Shown: positions 1-6,747 of the stretch, in pieces
Layout: each line of letters begins with the position of its first letter
Numbering within the stretch: position 1 is the stretch's first letter
NCBI GenBank assembly: GCA_013139225.1
Contig: WTBG01000067.1
Span: 1 to 14,740, forward strand
Origin: Deltaproteobacteria bacterium
GTDB lineage: Bacteria; Desulfobacterota; WTBG01
Direction of reading: 5' to 3'
Length of the DNA: 14,740 bases
The notes under the pieces: model-generated
Databases searched by the model: none
What the model was told of the DNA's origin: nothing
Seen by the model: the letters and a program-made list of their open reading frames with translations, nothing else
Position numbers and translations under genes: made by a program

Positions 1-39
1 ATTATTTTATGCGTCCTTTTTTATTGTTTGCTTTGAAAC

Positions 40-58
40 CCCCGTGCTTTGCACGGGG
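40..58 (-). repeat. Hairpin 4 after rpoA, perfect 8-bp GC-rich stem
   Basis: CCCCGTGC, an AAA loop, then GCACGGGG. A stable stem that resembles a terminator stem, but it is followed by GTTTCAAAGC and not by a T-run. A purine-rich AAAAAAGGA at about positions 14-22 follows further on and could be the ribosome-binding site of a gene starting beyond the left edge, possibly rplQ. Confidence 0.6.
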
Positions 59-63
59 TCGCA

Positions 64-95
64 AAAGGAAACTGCAGCACTTCCGTGCTTCCTTT
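64..95 (-). repeat. Hairpin 3 after rpoA, bulged
   Basis: GCAC and GTGC arms with a GGAA loop, inside an outer AAAGGAA and TTCCTTT stem, with an asymmetric bulge of about 6 nt. It shares bases with hairpin 2, so only one can be fully formed at a time. Confidence 0.5.
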
Positions 96-121
96 GTTTC
101 ACCCGTCCGGGTGAAACAAAG
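92..121 (-). repeat. Hairpin 2 after rpoA, perfect 14-bp stem
   Basis: CTTTGTTTCACCCG and its exact reverse complement, separated by 2 nt. This is the strongest inverted repeat in the window. Its outer bases overlap the next hairpin, so the two could form in competition. The 14-bp symmetry is well above what a random gap of this size would give. Candidate roles are mRNA 3'-end protection, transcription attenuation, or a palindromic mobile repeat. Confidence 0.7.
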
Positions 122-140
122 CCACCCATTTTACGGGTGG
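122..140 (-). repeat. Hairpin 1 after rpoA
   Basis: CCACCC and GGGTGG arms, extendable through a G-T and a T-A pair to 8 bp with an AAA loop in the RNA. It starts 4 nt after the rpoA stop. No T-run follows, so termination on its own is doubtful. It is the first of four stem-loops in this gap. Confidence 0.6.
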
Positions 141-144
141 TAAT

Positions 145-1161
145 TTACTTCTTTTTTTCTTTCTTCTTTTCTTCTTCCTTTTCCACGGCTGGAGGAAAAC
201 TTTCTAGTTTCATTCCTAAGCTGAGTCCCATTTCGTTTAAGATTTCCTTTATTTCATTGAGTGACTTCCTGCCAAAGTTTTTAGTCTTAAGCATTTCAGC
301 TTCTGTCTTTTGTACTAACTCCCATATATATTTGATGTTGGCGTTTTTCAGGCAGTTAGAGGAACGAACGGAGAGTTCTAGCTCTTCGATGCTTCGGTAG
401 AGGTTTTCATTAAATTTGGGTTTGTCCTCAACGGGTTCGGGCCCCATGGAAATAGGTTCTTCTTCAAAATTAATAAAACCAGTTAATTGGTCCTGAAAAA
501 TACGGGCCGCATAAGCTATCGCATCATCTGGTCGCACACTTCCATCTGTCCAAACCTCTAAGATCAGCCTGTCATAATCTGTTATTTGACCTACTCGGGC
601 ATGTGTTATATTATAATTGACCTTTCTTATGGGGGAAAAGATCGCATCGATAGGAATGGTTCCTACTGGTTGACCATCTTCTTTATTGTTTTCGGCAGGG
701 ACGTATCCTTTGCCCCGCCTGACCACCAGTTCCATGTCTAGCTCGGTGTCTTTTGAAAGTGTGGCAATGTGTAGGTCAGGGTTTAAAATTTCGATGTTAT
801 TGGTAGTAATAATGTCCTTAGCCTGTATCTCACCTTCTTTCTGCCCTTTTATTTTGATTACCTCAGGACCTTCTGAGAATAGTTTCAGCCGAATCTCTTT
901 TAAGTTTAGAATGATATCTGTTACATCCTCTTTGACCCCAGGGATGGTTGAAAATTCGTGAAGGATACCCTTAATCCTTACAGACGTGATGGCAGAACCC
1001 TGAATTGAAGAAAGTAGAATCCTGCGCAACGAATTTCCTATGGTGATGCCAAATCCTCGTTCTAGAGGTTCCGCAGTAAATTTGCCATAGAGATCTGTTA
1101 ATGTTTCTTCCTCAGGCTCTAATCTCTTGGGTTTTATTAAATTCTGCCAGTTCCTGTGCAT
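145..1161 (-). CDS. rpoA: RNA polymerase alpha subunit
   Basis: RpoA assembles RNA polymerase and contacts promoter UP elements and activators. It has 338 residues. The N-terminal dimerisation domain (to about 232) shows GKFTAEPLERGFGITIGNSLRRILLSS and HEFSTIPGVKEDVTDIILNLK. A linker follows, then the C-terminal domain (about 253-320) with IEELELSVRSSNCLKNA, whose Arg 266 matches the E. coli UP-element-binding Arg 265, and KNFGRKSLNEIKEIL. The last 11 residues are only Lys and Glu, an unusual charged tail. The ATG has GAGGT about 7 nt upstream. It ends just before a cluster of hairpins; rplQ, often next, is not in the window. Confidence 0.98.
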   Translation of the reverse strand: MHRNWQNLIKPKRLEPEEETLTDLYGKFTAEPLERGFGITIGNSLRRILLSSIQGSAITSVRIKGILHEFSTIPGVKEDVTDIILNLKEIRLKLFSEGPEVIKIKGQKEGEIQAKDIITTNNIEILNPDLHIATLSKDTELDMELVVRRGKGYVPAENNKEDGQPVGTIPIDAIFSPIRKVNYNITHARVGQITDYDRLILEVWTDGSVRPDDAIAYAARIFQDQLTGFINFEEEPISMGPEPVEDKPKFNENLYRSIEELELSVRSSNCLKNANIKYIWELVQKTEAEMLKTKNFGRKSLNEIKEILNEMGLSLGMKLESFPPAVEKEEEKKKEKKK

Positions 1162-1194
1162 TTTTAGACCTCTTCATGAAACAGGTTTAATAGG

Positions 1195-1827
1195 TTAAAT
1201 TTGTCTGCTTAAAAGTTCTACGATTAACTGCTCCTGTATAGGAATGGTGATATCTTCTCTTGCGGGGAGGTCTGAAAGCTTTCCCTTGAAATGCTGCTTG
1301 TCCAATTCCAGCCAGCGTGGTACCCCTCTCCTTTCAACAGATTCAAGGGATTCAATAATTCGGGCAACCTTTCTGCTTTTCTCCTTTGGTTCAATGGTAT
1401 CACCAGATTTAAGCAGGTAGGAGGGTATATCTACCAGTTTGCTGTTTACGAGGAAGTGTCGGTGGCTTATCAATTGTCTTGCTTCGTTTCGAGTGTTAGC
1501 AAAGCCCAATCGAAAAACCACATTATCAAATCTCCTTTCAAGAAGAACCAGGAAGTTCTCCCCCGTTGCACCTCTCTGACGAGAGGCCTTCCTAAAATAC
1601 CCCCGGCACTGTTTCTCCAGAATGCCGTAGATTCTTTTGACTTTTTGTTTTTCCCTTAACTGATTACCAAAGTCGGAAAACTTGCGACGCAGACGGCCGT
1701 GCTGCCCTGGAGCATAGTTTCTCCTTTCAACTGCACACCTATCTGTATAACAGCGCTCTCCCTTGAGGAAAAGCTTTAAGCCTTCTCTGCGACACCGCCT
1801 ACATGATGGACCTAAGTATCTTGCCAA
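1195..1827 (-). CDS. rpsD: 30S ribosomal protein S4, zinc form
   Basis: S4 nucleates 30S assembly and, in E. coli, represses the alpha operon. It has 210 residues from a TTG start. It begins ARYLGPSCRRCRREGLKLFLKGERC, with Cys 9, 12, 26 and 31 in the zinc-binding arrangement. The S4 RNA-binding domain shows RRFDNVVFRLGFANTRNEARQLISHRHFLVN. The frame is open upstream to a GTG at 1872, but that would overlap rpsK by 31 bp and add 15 residues foreign to S4. GAGGAGG sits 5 nt before the TTG, after the rpsK stop. Confidence 0.97.
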   Translation of the reverse strand: MARYLGPSCRRCRREGLKLFLKGERCYTDRCAVERRNYAPGQHGRLRRKFSDFGNQLREKQKVKRIYGILEKQCRGYFRKASRQRGATGENFLVLLERRFDNVVFRLGFANTRNEARQLISHRHFLVNSKLVDIPSYLLKSGDTIEPKEKSRKVARIIESLESVERRGVPRWLELDKQHFKGKLSDLPAREDITIPIQEQLIVELLSRQI

Positions 1828-1832
1828 TTCAT

Positions 1833-1839
1833 CCTCCTC
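1833..1839 (-). promoter_or_regulatory. Strong Shine-Dalgarno for the TTG start of rpsD
   Basis: GAGGAGG on the minus strand, 5 nt before TTG and 2 nt after the rpsK stop codon. It rules in favour of the short S4 and against the GTG at 1872. Confidence 0.88.
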
Positions 1840-1841
1840 GT

Positions 1842-2237
1842 TTACACCCTTCTCCTTTTGGGTTGTCTGCACCCATTGTGGGGAATTGGTGTAACATCGC
1901 GAATCAACTTTATGTTCAGTCCCATCGACTGAAGAGAACGTAGTGCTGCCTCTCTTCCCGCTCCTGGGCCCTTAACGTAAACCTCGAGATTCTTTAGACC
2001 ATGTACCATGGCCTTTTTTGCTGCATCTTCCGCTGCTTGTTGAGCAGCATAGGGCGTGCTTTTTCTGGAGCCTTTAAACCCTTTGGCTCCTGCACTGGAC
2101 CAAGCAATAACATTACCACCCATATCAGTTATGGTAACAATGGTATTGTTAAACGTGGATTGAATGTGAGCAATGCCATCCTGTATGTTTTTTTTCTCTC
2201 TCTTTTTTTTGAAAACCTTTTTCTTTCCTTCAGCCAT
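1842..2237 (-). CDS. rpsK: 30S ribosomal protein S11
   Basis: S11 of the platform, near the E site and mRNA exit. It has 131 residues, with a lysine-rich N-terminus. The core is GIAHIQSTFNNTIVTITD, then GNVIAWSSAGAKGFKGSRKSTPYAAQ and VKGPGAGREAALRSL, and the end is PIPHNGCRQPKRRRV. The ATG has AGGAG about 6 nt upstream. Its stop lies just before the rpsD Shine-Dalgarno. Confidence 0.97.
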   Translation of the reverse strand: MAEGKKKVFKKKREKKNIQDGIAHIQSTFNNTIVTITDMGGNVIAWSSAGAKGFKGSRKSTPYAAQQAAEDAAKKAMVHGLKNLEVYVKGPGAGREAALRSLQSMGLNIKLIRDVTPIPHNGCRQPKRRRV

Positions 2238-2256
2238 CTAGTCTCCTATCAATGTT

Positions 2257-2634
2257 TTAAGAAGCCTTGCTTTTTCTTCCCACCATTCTGCGCCGGGGTC
2301 CTTTTCTGGTCCTTGCATTGGTGGAAGTCCTCTGCCCCCTGAGTGGCAGAGATTTCCTGTGGCGCAACCCCCTGTATGTGCCCAGATCCATCAATCGCTT
2401 GATGTTCATGGATAGCTCTCTTCTTAAATCACCCTCAACTTTACAGGTATTGTCAATTACTTCTCTTATTCGTGCCACCTCTTGATCGTCTAGCTGACCC
2501 GATTTCCTTTTGGGATCAATTTCAAGTTGTTTTAAAATGTTCTTTGAACTTGACCTTCCAATACCATGGATATAAGTTAACGCAATCTCAATGTTTTTGT
2601 TTTTAGGAAGATCAACCCCCGCAATACGTGCCAC
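2257..2634 (-). CDS. rpsM: 30S ribosomal protein S13
   Basis: S13 of the 30S head, which makes intersubunit bridges and contacts P-site tRNA through its tail. It has 125 residues. It starts ARIAGVDLPKNKNIEIALTYIHGIG and has the C-terminal block GTYRGLRHRKSLPLRGQRTSTNARTRKGPRR followed by a basic tail. The start is GTG with AGGAG 8 nt upstream. It opens the alpha block, 22 bp after rpmJ. Confidence 0.97.
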   Translation of the reverse strand: MARIAGVDLPKNKNIEIALTYIHGIGRSSSKNILKQLEIDPKRKSGQLDDQEVARIREVIDNTCKVEGDLRRELSMNIKRLMDLGTYRGLRHRKSLPLRGQRTSTNARTRKGPRRRMVGRKSKAS

Positions 2635-2656
2635 TTTTTAGTCTCCTCTTTTCTGC

Positions 2657-2770
2657 TTAACCCTGTCTTTGTTTGTGTTTTGGCCTTTCACAAATGACCC
2701 TGACCACCCCTTTGCGTTTGATAATTTTGCATTTGCTGCATATCTTTTTTACTGAAGATCTGACTTTCAA
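2657..2770 (-). CDS. rpmJ: 50S ribosomal protein L36
   Basis: L36 is the smallest large-subunit protein and carries a zinc ribbon. It has 37 residues: KVRSSVKKICSKCKIIKRKG, then VVRVICERPKHKQRQG. Cys 11, Cys 14, Cys 27 and His 32 are the expected zinc ligands, so this is the C+ form. The start is TTG, with CAGGAG 7 nt upstream, and fits the family N-terminus M-K-V-R. It is easy to miss because of its size and start codon. Confidence 0.95.
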   Translation of the reverse strand: MKVRSSVKKICSKCKIIKRKGVVRVICERPKHKQRQG

Positions 2771-2777
2771 AGCTGTT

Positions 2778-2783
2778 CTCCTG
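2778..2783 (-). promoter_or_regulatory. Shine-Dalgarno for the TTG start of rpmJ
   Basis: CAGGAG on the minus strand, 7 nt before the TTG. It supports the TTG as the true start of L36. Confidence 0.75.
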
Positions 2784-2793
2784 TTTCAACCCG

Positions 2794-3012
2794 TTACTTT
2801 TTGCGGTGTATGATTCTTCCCCGGTTTAGATCGTAAGGAGAAAATTGAACAGTAACACTGTCGCCGGGGAGTATTTTGATGAAATGCATTCTCATCTTGC
2901 CAGATATATGAGCAAGAACCTTGTGTCCATTGTCGAGTTCCACTTTGAACATTGCATTGGGCAATGATTCTAAAACGCTGCCTTCAACCTCAAAGGATTC
3001 TTCTTTAGCCAT
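2794..3012 (-). CDS. infA: Translation initiation factor IF-1
   Basis: IF1 binds the A site of the 30S subunit during initiation. It has 72 residues, the usual size. It starts AKEESFEVEGSVLESLPNAMFKVEL and continues with the OB-fold block NGHKVLAHISGKMRMHFIKILPGDSVTVQFSPYDLNRGRI. The ATG has no clear Shine-Dalgarno; the 47-bp spacer before it is AT-rich. It is followed by rpmJ at 23 bp, a common pairing. Confidence 0.97.
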   Translation of the reverse strand: MAKEESFEVEGSVLESLPNAMFKVELDNGHKVLAHISGKMRMHFIKILPGDSVTVQFSPYDLNRGRIIHRKK

Positions 3013-3059
3013 TTTTTATTCGGAGTACAGTTTTTAAAATAATGTATGACAAATAGTGT

Positions 3060-3704
3060 TTAAGTATTGATAATATTTAGAAGCCTTTTTTTTATTTCCT
3101 CTATGCTTCCAATCCCATCGATGGAATGCAAGACATCCTTTCTTTGATAAAAACTGATAAGTGGTGAGGTTTGATCCTGATATACTTTCAACCGGTTTCT
3201 GATGGTCTCTTCCTTGTCATCATCCCTCTGGTAGAGTTCCCCTTGACAGGAGTCGCACAGGCCATCCTGTCTTGGCGGGTTAAATTCTATGTGATAACTT
3301 TCCCCACACTTCCTGCAGACCCTCCTTCCGGTGAGTCTTCTTATAAGTTCTTCATCATCAACTTCTATGCTGAATACGTACTCAAGTTTAGACCCCATTT
3401 CAGATAGCGTAGTGTCCAAAGCCTCTGCCTGAGCAACTGTTCGAGGAAATCCATCTAAAATAAAGCCCCGGTTGCAGTCTGTCTGCTTGAGACGTTCTTC
3501 TATAATCTTTATTACCAAGTGGTCTGGGACCAGTGACCCTTGATCCATATGCGTTTTTGCTTCAATACCCAGAGGAGATTCCTTTTTGATGGCTTCCCTC
3601 AAAATATCACCAGTTGATATTTGCGGAATGTGGTAGGTGTCAATCAGAATCTTTGCCTGTGTTCCCTTCCCACAACCAGGAGGACCAAGGAGTATCAAAT
3701 TCAT
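3060..3704 (-). CDS. adk: Adenylate kinase, zinc-containing LID form
   Basis: Cytosolic adenylate kinase, ATP + AMP to 2 ADP. It has 214 residues. The P-loop GPPGCGKGT is at residues 7-15, the AMP-binding region DGFPRT at 84-89, and the LID starts at TGRRVC (125-130). The LID has four Cys (130, 133, 150, 153) in two CxxC pairs, the zinc-stabilised long form. The ATG has an AGAGGTGG-like site about 12 nt upstream. In many bacteria map follows adk, but here infA is the next gene after 47 bp. Confidence 0.98.
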   Translation of the reverse strand: MNLILLGPPGCGKGTQAKILIDTYHIPQISTGDILREAIKKESPLGIEAKTHMDQGSLVPDHLVIKIIEERLKQTDCNRGFILDGFPRTVAQAEALDTTLSEMGSKLEYVFSIEVDDEELIRRLTGRRVCRKCGESYHIEFNPPRQDGLCDSCQGELYQRDDDKEETIRNRLKVYQDQTSPLISFYQRKDVLHSIDGIGSIEEIKKRLLNIINT

Positions 3705-3760
3705 GAGTGTCTAACCACCTCTTTCTTGTAAAAGAATTTAGCTTGAACAAGGAACGACAT

Positions 3761-5086
3761 CTAGCGACGTCCCTTTAATTGTCCTTTTTTTAAAAACCCT
3801 TCATAGTGACGGGACAGCATATGAGATTCCATTTGAGAAACCGTATCCATAGCAACTCCCACTACGATAAGCAAGGCTGTACCCCCGAAATAGAAAGGTA
3901 TATTAAGCTTGTAAATGAGTATGGAGGGTAAGACGCATACAGCAGCTACGTAAAGGGCTCCACCCAGGGTAATACGGGTTAACACCCTGTCTATGTAATC
4001 AGAGGTTTTTTTGCCGGGCCTAATTCCAGGAATATAACCACCGTATTTCTTCATGTTGTCGGCTACATCAACAGGATTAAAGATTACAGCAGTGTAAAAA
4101 TAGCAAAAGAAAACAATGAAAGTTACATAAAGAAGATTATATAAAATAGTAGCTGGCCCCAAGCTGCCCAGTATAGCATTAATCCAGGGATATGCTTCTA
4201 AGGTATCCTTGGGCACGAAATTTGTAATAGTTAAAGGAAACATCAGGATAGAGGAGGCAAAAATGGGAGGTATTACCCCAGCCATATTAATTTTAAGAGG
4301 CAAATGTGTACTCTGCCCACCATACATCTTCCTGCCCACAACCCTCTTTGCATATTGTACCGGGATACGACGCTGCCCTTGCTCGGCAAAAACGATGATG
4401 CCTACTACTGCAATCATCAAGGCAAAGATGAGAAGAATAAAAAGCGGGCTCATTTCACCCGTTCTATAAAGCCTCAGAGTATTGCCAAAAGCCGAAGGGA
4501 TACCAGCCACAATGCCGGCAAAGATGATAAGGGAAATCCCGTTTCCTATTCCTCGTTCGGTTATCTGCTCTCCCAGCCACATAATAAATGCAGTTCCCGC
4601 AGTGAGTGTGATGATGGTCATTAATCTAAAGGACCAGCCGGGATCGAAGACCACACTTTCTCCGCCAGGGCCAACCATCTTCTCGAGGGTGATGCTTATT
4701 CCAAGACCCTGAATGACGCTTAACACAACGGTTGCATAGCGAGTGTACTGCGTAATCTTTTTACGTCCAGCTTCTCCCTCTTTGGAGAGTTTCTCCAGGT
4801 AAGGGATTACAACGGTTAAGAGTTGAAAGATGATGGACGCACTAATGTAAGGCATAATGCCTAAGGCAAATACCGATAATTGTTGAAGAGCACCCCCGGA
4901 AAACATGTCAAAAAGTCCAAAGAGAGTATCTTTGGCTTGTTCAAAAAAGGAAACAAGGGCTTGGGTGTCTATTCCTGGAGTGGGAACATGTACACCAATC
5001 CGATACACTGCCAGCAGCAAAAAGGTAATGATGATACGTTTTCTCAACTCCGGAATTTTAGGGATATTTTGGAAACCACCAATCAT
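3761..5086 (-). CDS. secY: Protein translocase channel subunit SecY
   Basis: SecY is the inner-membrane channel of the Sec pathway, working with SecE, SecG and SecA. It has 441 residues with about ten hydrophobic segments. Family marks are PELRKRIIITFLLL and RIGVHVPTPGID at the N-terminus and FSGGALQQLSVFALGIMPYISASI around the plug and second segment. Further on are GEAGRKKITQYTRY, RRIPVQYAKRVVGRKMYGG in the cytoplasmic loop that SecA and the ribosome contact, and VADNMKKYGGYIPGIRPGKKT. The short basic tail ends LKGRR. The ATG is 3 bp after rplO, with a weak Shine-Dalgarno, so translational coupling is likely. Confidence 0.98.
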   Translation of the reverse strand: MIGGFQNIPKIPELRKRIIITFLLLAVYRIGVHVPTPGIDTQALVSFFEQAKDTLFGLFDMFSGGALQQLSVFALGIMPYISASIIFQLLTVVIPYLEKLSKEGEAGRKKITQYTRYATVVLSVIQGLGISITLEKMVGPGGESVVFDPGWSFRLMTIITLTAGTAFIMWLGEQITERGIGNGISLIIFAGIVAGIPSAFGNTLRLYRTGEMSPLFILLIFALMIAVVGIIVFAEQGQRRIPVQYAKRVVGRKMYGGQSTHLPLKINMAGVIPPIFASSILMFPLTITNFVPKDTLEAYPWINAILGSLGPATILYNLLYVTFIVFFCYFYTAVIFNPVDVADNMKKYGGYIPGIRPGKKTSDYIDRVLTRITLGGALYVAAVCVLPSILIYKLNIPFYFGGTALLIVVGVAMDTVSQMESHMLSRHYEGFLKKGQLKGRR

Positions 5087-5089
5087 ATC

Positions 5090-5530
5090 TTAAACAGTCT
5101 CTACCTTTCCTCCTGCAGCCTCGATCTTTTCTTTAGCAGTTTTACTGTAAGAATGTACTTTCAAGGTTAGGGGATAGTTGATTTTGCCCTCTCCCAGCAA
5201 CTTAATGCCTGCGTGGGGCCCTTTAGCCAGACCAGAGGTGATTAAAGTTTCTACGTTGACGAGGCTATCCTTTTCAAACCGTGCCAAATCTCTAATGTTT
5301 ATAATGGCAAACCGCTTTTTGAAAAGATTATGAAAGCCCCTTTTGGGCAGCCTTCTCTTGAGAGGCATCTGTCCGCCTTCAAAACCCGGAAGAACACCTC
5401 CCCCAGACCTGGCATTCGCCCCCTTGTGACCACGGCAGGAAGTCTTGCCGTGTCCAGAACCAGGCCCTCTGCCTACACGTTTCCTCTTTTTTATAGCACC
5501 CTTGGGTGGTTTTAATTGATTTATTTCCAT
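5090..5530 (-). CDS. rplO: 50S ribosomal protein L15
   Basis: L15 is a late-assembly large-subunit protein. It has 146 residues from the ATG chosen. It starts EINQLKPPKGAIKKRKRVGRGPGSGHGKTSCRGHKGANAR, then GGVLPGFEGGQMPLKRRLPKRGF. It ends with a helical and beta domain finishing AAGGKVETV. A GTG 9 bp upstream (to 5539) would add three residues. The only purine-rich site, GAAGG, is just 2 nt before the ATG, so neither start is well supported by ribosome-binding signals. The stop lies 3 bp before secY. Confidence 0.95.
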   Translation of the reverse strand: MEINQLKPPKGAIKKRKRVGRGPGSGHGKTSCRGHKGANARSGGGVLPGFEGGQMPLKRRLPKRGFHNLFKKRFAIINIRDLARFEKDSLVNVETLITSGLAKGPHAGIKLLGEGKINYPLTLKVHSYSKTAKEKIEAAGGKVETV

Positions 5531-5583
5531 TGCCTTCACATTATTAGTTAAATAAACATTGCCCTTGTGGTGATACGTTTTCC

Positions 5584-5763
5584 CTATTCGGAAACCTTAA
5601 GAAGATGAGATACTTTATTTATCATTCCTCTCACCTGCGGAGTGCCTTTTATAACCACGGTTTTGTGAAGCTTGTTTAGCCCTAAACTCTTAAGTGTCAG
5701 TCTGTGCTTTTTGGGTCGACCAATTCCACTTTTTATAAGGGTGATTTTAAGTTCCTTGTTCAC
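5584..5763 (-). CDS. rpmD: 50S ribosomal protein L30
   Basis: L30 is a small bacterial large-subunit protein. With the GTG start chosen it has 59 residues: NKELKITLIKSGIGRPKKHR, then LGLNKLHKTVVIKGTPQVRGMINKVSHLLKV, the family pattern and length. The open frame extends upstream to 5820, but the extra 19 residues would overlap rpsE and have no counterpart in L30. GGGGGAG lies 11 nt before the GTG, slightly long spacing, so the start is likely but not certain. Confidence 0.95.
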   Translation of the reverse strand: MNKELKITLIKSGIGRPKKHRLTLKSLGLNKLHKTVVIKGTPQVRGMINKVSHLLKVSE

Positions 5764-5774
5764 AGTCGTATTTA

Positions 5775-5781
5775 CTCCCCC
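5775..5781 (-). promoter_or_regulatory. Likely Shine-Dalgarno for the GTG start of rpmD
   Basis: GGGGGAG on the minus strand, 11 nt before the GTG. It supports the short 59-residue L30 over the longer open frame. Confidence 0.55.
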
Positions 5782-5803
5782 AAGCAAGAGAACATTATGT
5801 TTT

Positions 5804-6289
5804 TCATTCCGCCACACCAAGTCTTTTCCGAATCTCTTCCGGCTTTTTAAGTTGTTTTAAAGCACTGAGAGTTGCTTTGACAATATTGTGGGGATTGTGT
5901 GATCCCAAGCATTTAGTTAGAATGTTTCTTATGCCCGCGGATTCAATAACTATTTTTATTGCCCCACCGGCAATGACCCCCGTTCCTTCTGATGCCGGCT
6001 TTAGAAACACCTTGCTAGCTCCATAGCGGCCTATTATTTCGTAGGGAATGGTTCCGTTTATTACAGCAACTTGAACAAGGTTTTTTTTTGCTTGTTCTAC
6101 CCCCTTTCGTATTGCTTCGGGAACTTCTTTGGCCTTTCCCAAGCCGTATCCTACACAACCGTTGCCATCACCAACCACAACAACAGCGCTAAAACTGAAA
6201 CGACGACCGCCTTTCACAACCTTTGCTACTCTGTTGATGTGGACAACCCTGTCTTCCAAAGTTTGTTCACTTACATTTGCTGTGGTCAA
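5804..6289 (-). CDS. rpsE: 30S ribosomal protein S5
   Basis: S5 takes part in decoding accuracy and mRNA unwinding with S3 and S4. It has 161 residues. The double-stranded RNA-binding fold carries RVVHINRVAKVVKGGRRFSFSA, then GDGNGCVGYGLGKAKEVPEAI and GTIPYEIIGRYGASKVFLKPASEGTGVIAGG. The start is TTG, 4 nt after a full AGGAGGTGA, which leaves little doubt. The stop lies 40 bp before rpmD. Confidence 0.97.
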   Translation of the reverse strand: MTTANVSEQTLEDRVVHINRVAKVVKGGRRFSFSAVVVVGDGNGCVGYGLGKAKEVPEAIRKGVEQAKKNLVQVAVINGTIPYEIIGRYGASKVFLKPASEGTGVIAGGAIKIVIESAGIRNILTKCLGSHNPHNIVKATLSALKQLKKPEEIRKRLGVAE

Positions 6290-6293
6290 CCAC

Positions 6294-6302
6294 TCACCTC
6301 CT
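6294..6302 (-). promoter_or_regulatory. Perfect Shine-Dalgarno for the TTG start of rpsE
   Basis: AGGAGGTGA on the minus strand, fully complementary to the usual 16S 3' end, lies 4 nt before the TTG. It decides the start, and makes rpsE a strong translation site despite the weak start codon. Confidence 0.88.
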
Positions 6303-6343
6303 AAAAATGTGACGGTGTTTAACTGAAACTGTAAAGAACCCCA

Positions 6344-6712
6344 TTAAAATTTTAGGCCACCCTCTCTGGCTGATTGGGCTAAGGCTTTAACTCTGCCATG
6401 AAACAAAAAACCGTTGCGGTCAAATACCACCTTGGTTATATTCTTCCCCAGACACTTCTGGGCCAAGAGTTCTCCAACTTTTTTTGCCGCTGCTATATTA
6501 CCGGTTTGTTTTAATGTGCCTTTAAACTCTTTGCTCGTGGTGGAAGCAAATACCTGGGTGTGACCAGTGGTATCATCTATAATTTGAGCATAAATATGCT
6601 TGTTGCTCCGATATACATTGAGCCTGAGATGTAGAGAGTTGCCTTTCACCTTTTTGCACACTCTCCGTTTGCGCCTGAGCCATGCACCCTTTTTTGTTAA
6701 TTGTGGAGACAT
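6344..6712 (-). CDS. rplR: 50S ribosomal protein L18
   Basis: L18 is a 5S-rRNA binder of the central protuberance. It has 122 residues, starting with a very basic N-terminus (RRKRRVCKKVKG). The family blocks are LRLNVYRSNKHIYAQIIDD, then GNIAAAKKVGELLA and VVFDRNGFLFHGRVKALAQSAREGGLKF. The ATG has AGGA 7 nt upstream. It is 54 bp before rpsE. Confidence 0.97.
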   Translation of the reverse strand: MSPQLTKKGAWLRRKRRVCKKVKGNSLHLRLNVYRSNKHIYAQIIDDTTGHTQVFASTTSKEFKGTLKQTGNIAAAKKVGELLAQKCLGKNITKVVFDRNGFLFHGRVKALAQSAREGGLKF

Positions 6713-6747
6713 TTTGTTTTCCTGAGCTATCGGCCTAAAAGGACAAT

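Noticed and set aside
1..39. Start of rplQ (L17) at the left edge.
   Set aside because: A purine-rich AAAAAAGGA is present, but no start codon followed by the L17 N-terminus (M-R-H) fits inside the window. rplQ may begin just beyond the edge.
40..58. The 8-bp GC-rich stem as a Rho-independent terminator of the alpha operon.
   Set aside because: The sequence after the stem on the transcribed strand is GTTTCAAAGC, with no T-run. Termination remains possible but is not supported.
44..400. A 118-codon open frame on the plus strand.
   Set aside because: It runs antisense through the hairpin array and the rpoA 3' end, and its Ser/Phe-rich product is what a Lys/Glu-rich coding strand gives when read backwards. 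No family features.
5560..5575. TATCACCACAAGGGCA on the minus strand upstream of rplO looks like a phage lambda operator (compare OR3).
   Set aside because: Only the left half matches well, the right half is not symmetric, and no phage gene is near. Most likely chance.
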